DNA of 64,000 nucleotides from Parascedosporium putredinis (taxonomy: Eukaryota > Ascomycota > Sordariomycetes > Microascales > Microascaceae), in the NCBI GenBank assembly GCA_949357655.1, contig CASHTG010000017.1:1488001-1552000 (forward strand), in the 5' to 3' direction. The position numbers were made by a program, and so were the translations under genes. Below, piece after piece: positions 60,159-64,000 of this stretch. The stretch's first letter is position 1. Each line of letters starts with the position of its first letter. The notes beneath the pieces were generated by a model. It did no database searches and had not been told where the DNA came from. It saw nothing but the letters and a program-made list of their open reading frames with translations.

Positions 60159-61398
60159 ATGGCCGACACATCCAGTACGTGGGAACCCGACTGCTTTCTT
60201 AATCGCGAGACCAGATCTAGCATCGATGATTTTGTTTCTTCGGCCTTGGCCCGTATCTTGTTTCCCTTTCAGCTAACGGAGACGACTTAGATCCCCGCCG
60301 CCTCCAACCAACACTCCCGATCCTACCAACGGCGGCAACGACCCTACCACACCTCCTCCCGAGCCCACGACGCCCACCACTCCTCCTACCTCCAAGACTC
60401 CGGATCCCACCCCAACCTCCAACACACAGCCACCACCTCCCGATTCAACACCTGGCGATGAAACGACGACACGGCCACCCGATCCTGGTGAGACGAAGAC
60501 TTCCGATGACGTCGACAGGACGAGCGTGATTGTGACGGTCATCACGAGGCCCCCATCTGGAACAGTACCTGGTACGACGACCACGGCAACTACGACTGGT
60601 GTCATCGACGGGTCCAACGGATCGGGCGGAAAGAGCAGCTTAAGCAACAGTGGCAAGATTGCCATCGCGGTTGTGGTACCTGTTGTCGCAGTCGCTCTGT
60701 TCCTCATTGCTGCTATCTGGTTCTGGAAGCGTAGAAAGGCGCGAAAGGACGCCGAGGAGGAGAGGCGCAAGGAGGTGGAAGACTACGCTTACAACCCCAA
60801 TGCCGACCCCACCATCCCCGCTGTCGGTCTTGTGGGTGGCAGCGGAGACGGCCCCTACGAAATGAGGGAGGAGGCTTCGTCGGGATACCGCGGTTGGGGT
60901 TCGACGGCGGCCCCCAGCTCGACCGGACAAAGGCTCCGACCACCCTTTCTGGTGGATATACAGGTGTGGCCTATTCCGATGCCACCTCGCCGCCTTATGC
61001 ACATGTATCTGACACGCGCTCAGGCGAACCCCTCATGGATGGAACCCCCGCGCGACGGCTCCTACTCGCCCGAAGGCGAGATCTTGGGCGCCATGGGTCC
61101 TTCGGCGGCTGCCAACCGCGGCGATATCCGCCGCGGTCCTTCCAACGCTTCGTCGTCCTATAGCGCGGGTGCGCGCTCTGATGGCTCCGATGGCGGAATG
61201 GGAGGGGCTTACCCGAACCAATACTACGATCAGTATGGCGGCGGTAACCCCTACGCCAACGAGGTGTACGGAGGACAGCGACCCGCAGAGGTTCCCGGCC
61301 AGCCCGTCATCCGCGACAACCCCGCTCGTCGAAACACGCGCATCGAGAGCCCGTCTCATTATCCTCAGCAAAGCGCCGGCATCTCGCAAAACTTTTAA
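60159..61398 (+). CDS. Thr/Pro-rich single-pass membrane protein
   Basis: The protein has a Pro/Thr-rich N-terminal half without signal peptide, then a Ser/Gly spacer (SGGKSSLSNSGK), one membrane helix (IAIAVVVPVVAVALFLIAAI) and the stop-transfer WFWKRRKARKDAEEERRKE. A disordered, Gly/Tyr/Pro-rich cytoplasmic tail ends in SAGISQNF. This layout is shared by fungal wall-sensor-like and SKG6-like proteins; the family is not certain. Preferred structure: exon 1 60159-60174, intron with GTACGT donor and a strong polypyrimidine CAG acceptor, exon 2 from 60273. This needs one extra C at 60293-60296. An in-frame ATG at 60108 could add 17 residues. Two further shifts, near 60925 and near 61046, are needed: between them the natural frame reads GGYTGVAYSDATSPPYAH. 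Confidence 0.65.
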
Positions 61399-62340
61399 AC
61401 GCCCTTCCGTCCTATTATTCCCCTTGTCCGAACGGGGAAAACGGAGGCCCTTTTGCATCTCGCGCTCGCTGCGCGTGTCTTCACGCGATAATGATACCCT
61501 CGTATTTCACCAGTCACATATCTCTCATTATGCAATGATTTTTCCTTTTTTCCCTCTCATCTCGCTCAGGACTGCATAGACGGGATGAAGATCCTGTTTG
61601 TCCTCCGTTGCTCTTCCATTGTTCCAAGAAGCGCCTTGGGGCCGACAAGCCTTTTGGCACCGAGTTCTCTCTTTTCTTTTCTTTTTCCTGTTCCTGTCCT
61701 CGGTCTATACCTTTCTTATAATCTCGACACCTTTTTCCTACGCAAACAATGGTTGGGGGTGGGAATCGCGCAGCACAGGCAACAAACCATCACCACGGTG
61801 CGCTGTTATGTTAGCCTTGCTGGCGGTTTCGCTTCACCATGGTCTACGTCAGCGAGTAACCACCTCGCCTTTTTCTTAGAAATTCTTTTTATCTTCCTTA
61901 TTTCTCTCTATCCTTCTCCTTTTCCCTTTTCTACTTCCGCTGGCATAAGTCGTCGCCGCCAAGCATCTACGCAACTGGTCGACCGATAAACAAGTCGACA
62001 ATTATACGTGAGGGGGTAATGAGGAGGAAACTGTACATAAAAGGGGTGGAAATGAAGGAATGCGAAAGGAGGTTTGTCCGGCGACGTTGTGAAGCGTACG
62101 CGGGAGAGTGGCAGGCTCTGAAAGTGGGCTTAGTGAACATATATAAGTTGGCATTCCATGCATCCGTGGCACTGGGGATGTAGAGTGTAGTCTAGTCATG
62201 TAGGATGTAAATGAAGGAGGAAAAAAGGGAAATGTATTGACGTGTTATCTATCTATATTACCTTGCCCTCCCTCCCCTCGGTCTCCCTCGAGTCTTGGTT
62301 AGATTTTGGGTGTGAGTGAGAGACCTTGTTTGACAATTAA
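61399..62340. other. Convergent 3' intergenic region
   Basis: The stretch lies between two facing stop codons. It is T-rich on the left half with low-complexity open frames. I see no RNA gene or repeat of note. Confidence 0.45.
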
Positions 62341-64000
62341 CTAGGCGGGATCCCGCTCTCCAAAACCTTGGCTCAGGGCGGTCCTATCCCACCAAAACTT
62401 GATCTGCTCGACCTCTCGCGCGGTCATGGTCCTCACCTCGGCGGACACGCCCGTGGAACCCCGGCCTCCGTCTTCTGGAGGGATACGCTCGTCATTTCCG
62501 CGCCCAAACACCATGATCTTGGCGGCCTCGGGCCCGCCGCGGAGCGGGCACTGGAAGACGGGCCAACCGTCCAGGACGGGGGCCGGGTCAGCGGAAACAA
62601 AGTCGGCGAACCAAGCGTGCATGCGTGTGGACACGTCGACGAGCCCCGATGGGGCTCGAGGTCATGGAGGGAGTGGGTGACAAAGGGGCTCTCGTCGGTG
62701 TGGTTCGCGGAGCGGAAGGGTCCGGCGAGGGCGGCGAACTCGTAGACGTAAACGGGGGTGGGGCGGGGAGGAGGGAGAGGCGGTGGGCGGTGTAGAGGAC
62801 GGGGGCGATGTAGGCGTAGTGGGCGTAGGCGGCCTGGAGGCGCGCCCAGTGCGGGCCGCGGTCGGCGGGGGTGCGGGGGCAGTCTGGGTCGGCGTCCGGG
62901 TCGTGGAGGGGGTAGAGGGCGTCGAGGCGGTCGAGGTCGGCGGGCTGGAGGGTGGGGATGAGGGTGGTGAAGAAGGCGCGGAAGGCGGTGGGGGAGGCGC
63001 AGGGGGCACGAAGGCGGTGCCTTCGTGGGAGCAGAAGCCGGTGATGATGGGGATGTTGGGCGAGAACTGGGTCGCGGCGTCCCAGAGGGCGAGGGGTCGG
63101 TCGGGAACGATGTCGGCGCCGTCGATGACGGGTTGGAAGGGCCAGCGGACGGAGTCGGCGTAGCGGCGCCATACGCGGGCGGCGGCGGTGGTGAGGTCGG
63201 CGACGGAGAGGGCGCGGAGGGCGGGGAAAGGGTCCTCTGCGGTGTCGGGGGACGCCGGCGGCGGCAAGGAATTCGGCGAGTTGCGTCGTTTGGCGCGGGT
63301 GGGAAGGGTGCCAGATGGCGCGGGAGGTGGCGGAGCCGGATTCGAGGATGGCGCGCTGGAAGGGGCGGAATTGGGCGGGTAGCTGAGGATGTGGTGGCCG
63401 AGCTGGTGCGTTTGAACCGTGAAAAATGGTTAGCACGGAGTTTTTGTTCCAGTGTTGCCACTGTACTTTTACGTCTCTTGATGGGGGAGAAACGAGAGGA
63501 ACTCTCTCTCTCTTACCGAATGGCCGCCCGCGCTGATGCCCATGGCAGTCACCCTCCCGGATCACCGCCAAAAGCAGCGATATTCTCCCTCACCCACTCC
63601 ATCGCCACCCTCTGATCCCGCAACCCCAAGTTGAGCCCCCGCGCGCCGTCCGGCCCATCCGCCGCCGCCAGGAACCCGAGGACCCCGAGCCTATAGTTGA
63701 AACTCACGGCCACCACGTCCCGCTTCGCGTGCGCCACAAACGACGCGAGGTCCCTGTCCGCCCCGAACCCCATGTTGAACGCCCCGCCGTGCACGTACAC
63801 CAGCACCGGCAACTTGATCCCTCCTGCCCGCTCTCTGCCGTCGCCGCCGGCCTCGTCACATTAACGCTCAAACAATCCTCCCCGCCGGCAACGGCTCCGC
63901 ATCAGGCTCCGAAAAGGGCGAGATCGGCCCCAGCCGCGTCGCATCCCGCACCTCCTCGTGCGCGGACCCCGCCCGCTCCACGGGCTTGGCGGGCCGGAAA
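62341..64000 (-). CDS. Type-B carboxylesterase/lipase, cut by right edge, several frame breaks
   Basis: This is an alpha/beta-hydrolase of the type-B carboxylesterase family; the N-terminus lies beyond the window. Visible family motifs on the minus strand are EDCLSVNVTRP, LPVLVYVHGGAFNMG (oxyanion hole), VVAVSFNYRLGVLGFL, NLGLRDQRVAMEWVREN, FGGDPGRVT and the nucleophile elbow GISAGGHS with the catalytic Ser. An intron follows directly (GTAAGA donor near 63519, acceptor near 63403) and leads to LGHHILSYPP, FQRAILESGSATSR, then the PVIDGADIVPDRPLALW region and the C-terminal KFWWDRTALSQGFG. At least six one-base shifts are needed (for example C runs at 63880-63883, 63819-63821 and 63556-63558, and the G run at 63362-63365). 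Sequence to the right of 63900 continues the same gene. Substrate cannot be inferred; many secreted or cytosolic paralogues exist in such fungi. Confidence 0.85.

Noticed and set aside
1..64000. Prokaryotic-type systems (operons, CRISPR arrays, phage or plasmid genes), rRNA, tRNA, or a secondary-metabolite cluster
   Set aside because: No repeat-spacer pattern, no RNA gene signature that I could recognise, and no polyketide, peptide-synthetase or terpene backbone genes; the sequence is ordinary fungal chromosome.

Overview
The window is a piece of a filamentous ascomycete genome, most likely a Sordariomycete. Genes carry short introns (about 60-120 bp, one of 369 bp) with GTAAGT/GTATGT-type donors and a nearby CAG/TAG acceptor. 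Long pyrimidine-rich 5' leaders precede several genes. The gene set is typical of Pezizomycotina: an AA9 polysaccharide monooxygenase, a Zn2Cys6 activator, a rhodopsin-fold membrane protein and a type-B carboxylesterase, next to eukaryotic housekeeping genes. I cannot fix the species.

Layout, left to right: end of TFIIH subunit tfb4 (+); taspase-type threonine aspartase (-); actin-related protein arp3 (+); copper chaperone atx1 (+); a doubtful hypothetical gene (-); secreted AA9 LPMO (+); five-exon rhodopsin-fold membrane protein (-); peroxisomal SCPx-type thiolase (-); Zn2Cys6 transcription factor (-); a 5.6 kb gene-free stretch; Tcf25/Rqc1 homologue (-); Lsm14/Scd6 RNP protein (-); glutathione reductase with two possible starts (-); DHX35-type DEAH helicase (+); two single-pass membrane proteins (+, +) separated by a 6.4 kb gene-free stretch; and a type-B carboxylesterase cut by the right edge (-). 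There is no operon logic. Neighbours are functionally unrelated, although Rqc1, Scd6 and DHX35 all act in RNA or translation control.

The most striking property is that almost every conserved gene is broken by one-base losses that put it out of frame, nearly always in a C or G run (four or five bases where the protein family needs one more). I located more than 30 such sites in 13 genes, including arp3, the helicase, glutathione reductase and the thiolase. Each protein continues in register, fully conserved, right after the break. This looks like systematic homopolymer undercalling in the assembly, not gene decay. Coding spans below are therefore given across the breaks.

I found no convincing new multi-gene system, mobile element, CRISPR array, rRNA or tRNA. 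The biological points worth a second look are the two-start glutathione reductase, the 72-bp tandem repeat inside the DEAH helicase, the Ser-rich LPMO tail, the microexons in scd6 and arp3, and a recurrent short motif (TACGAAGTA) between genes.
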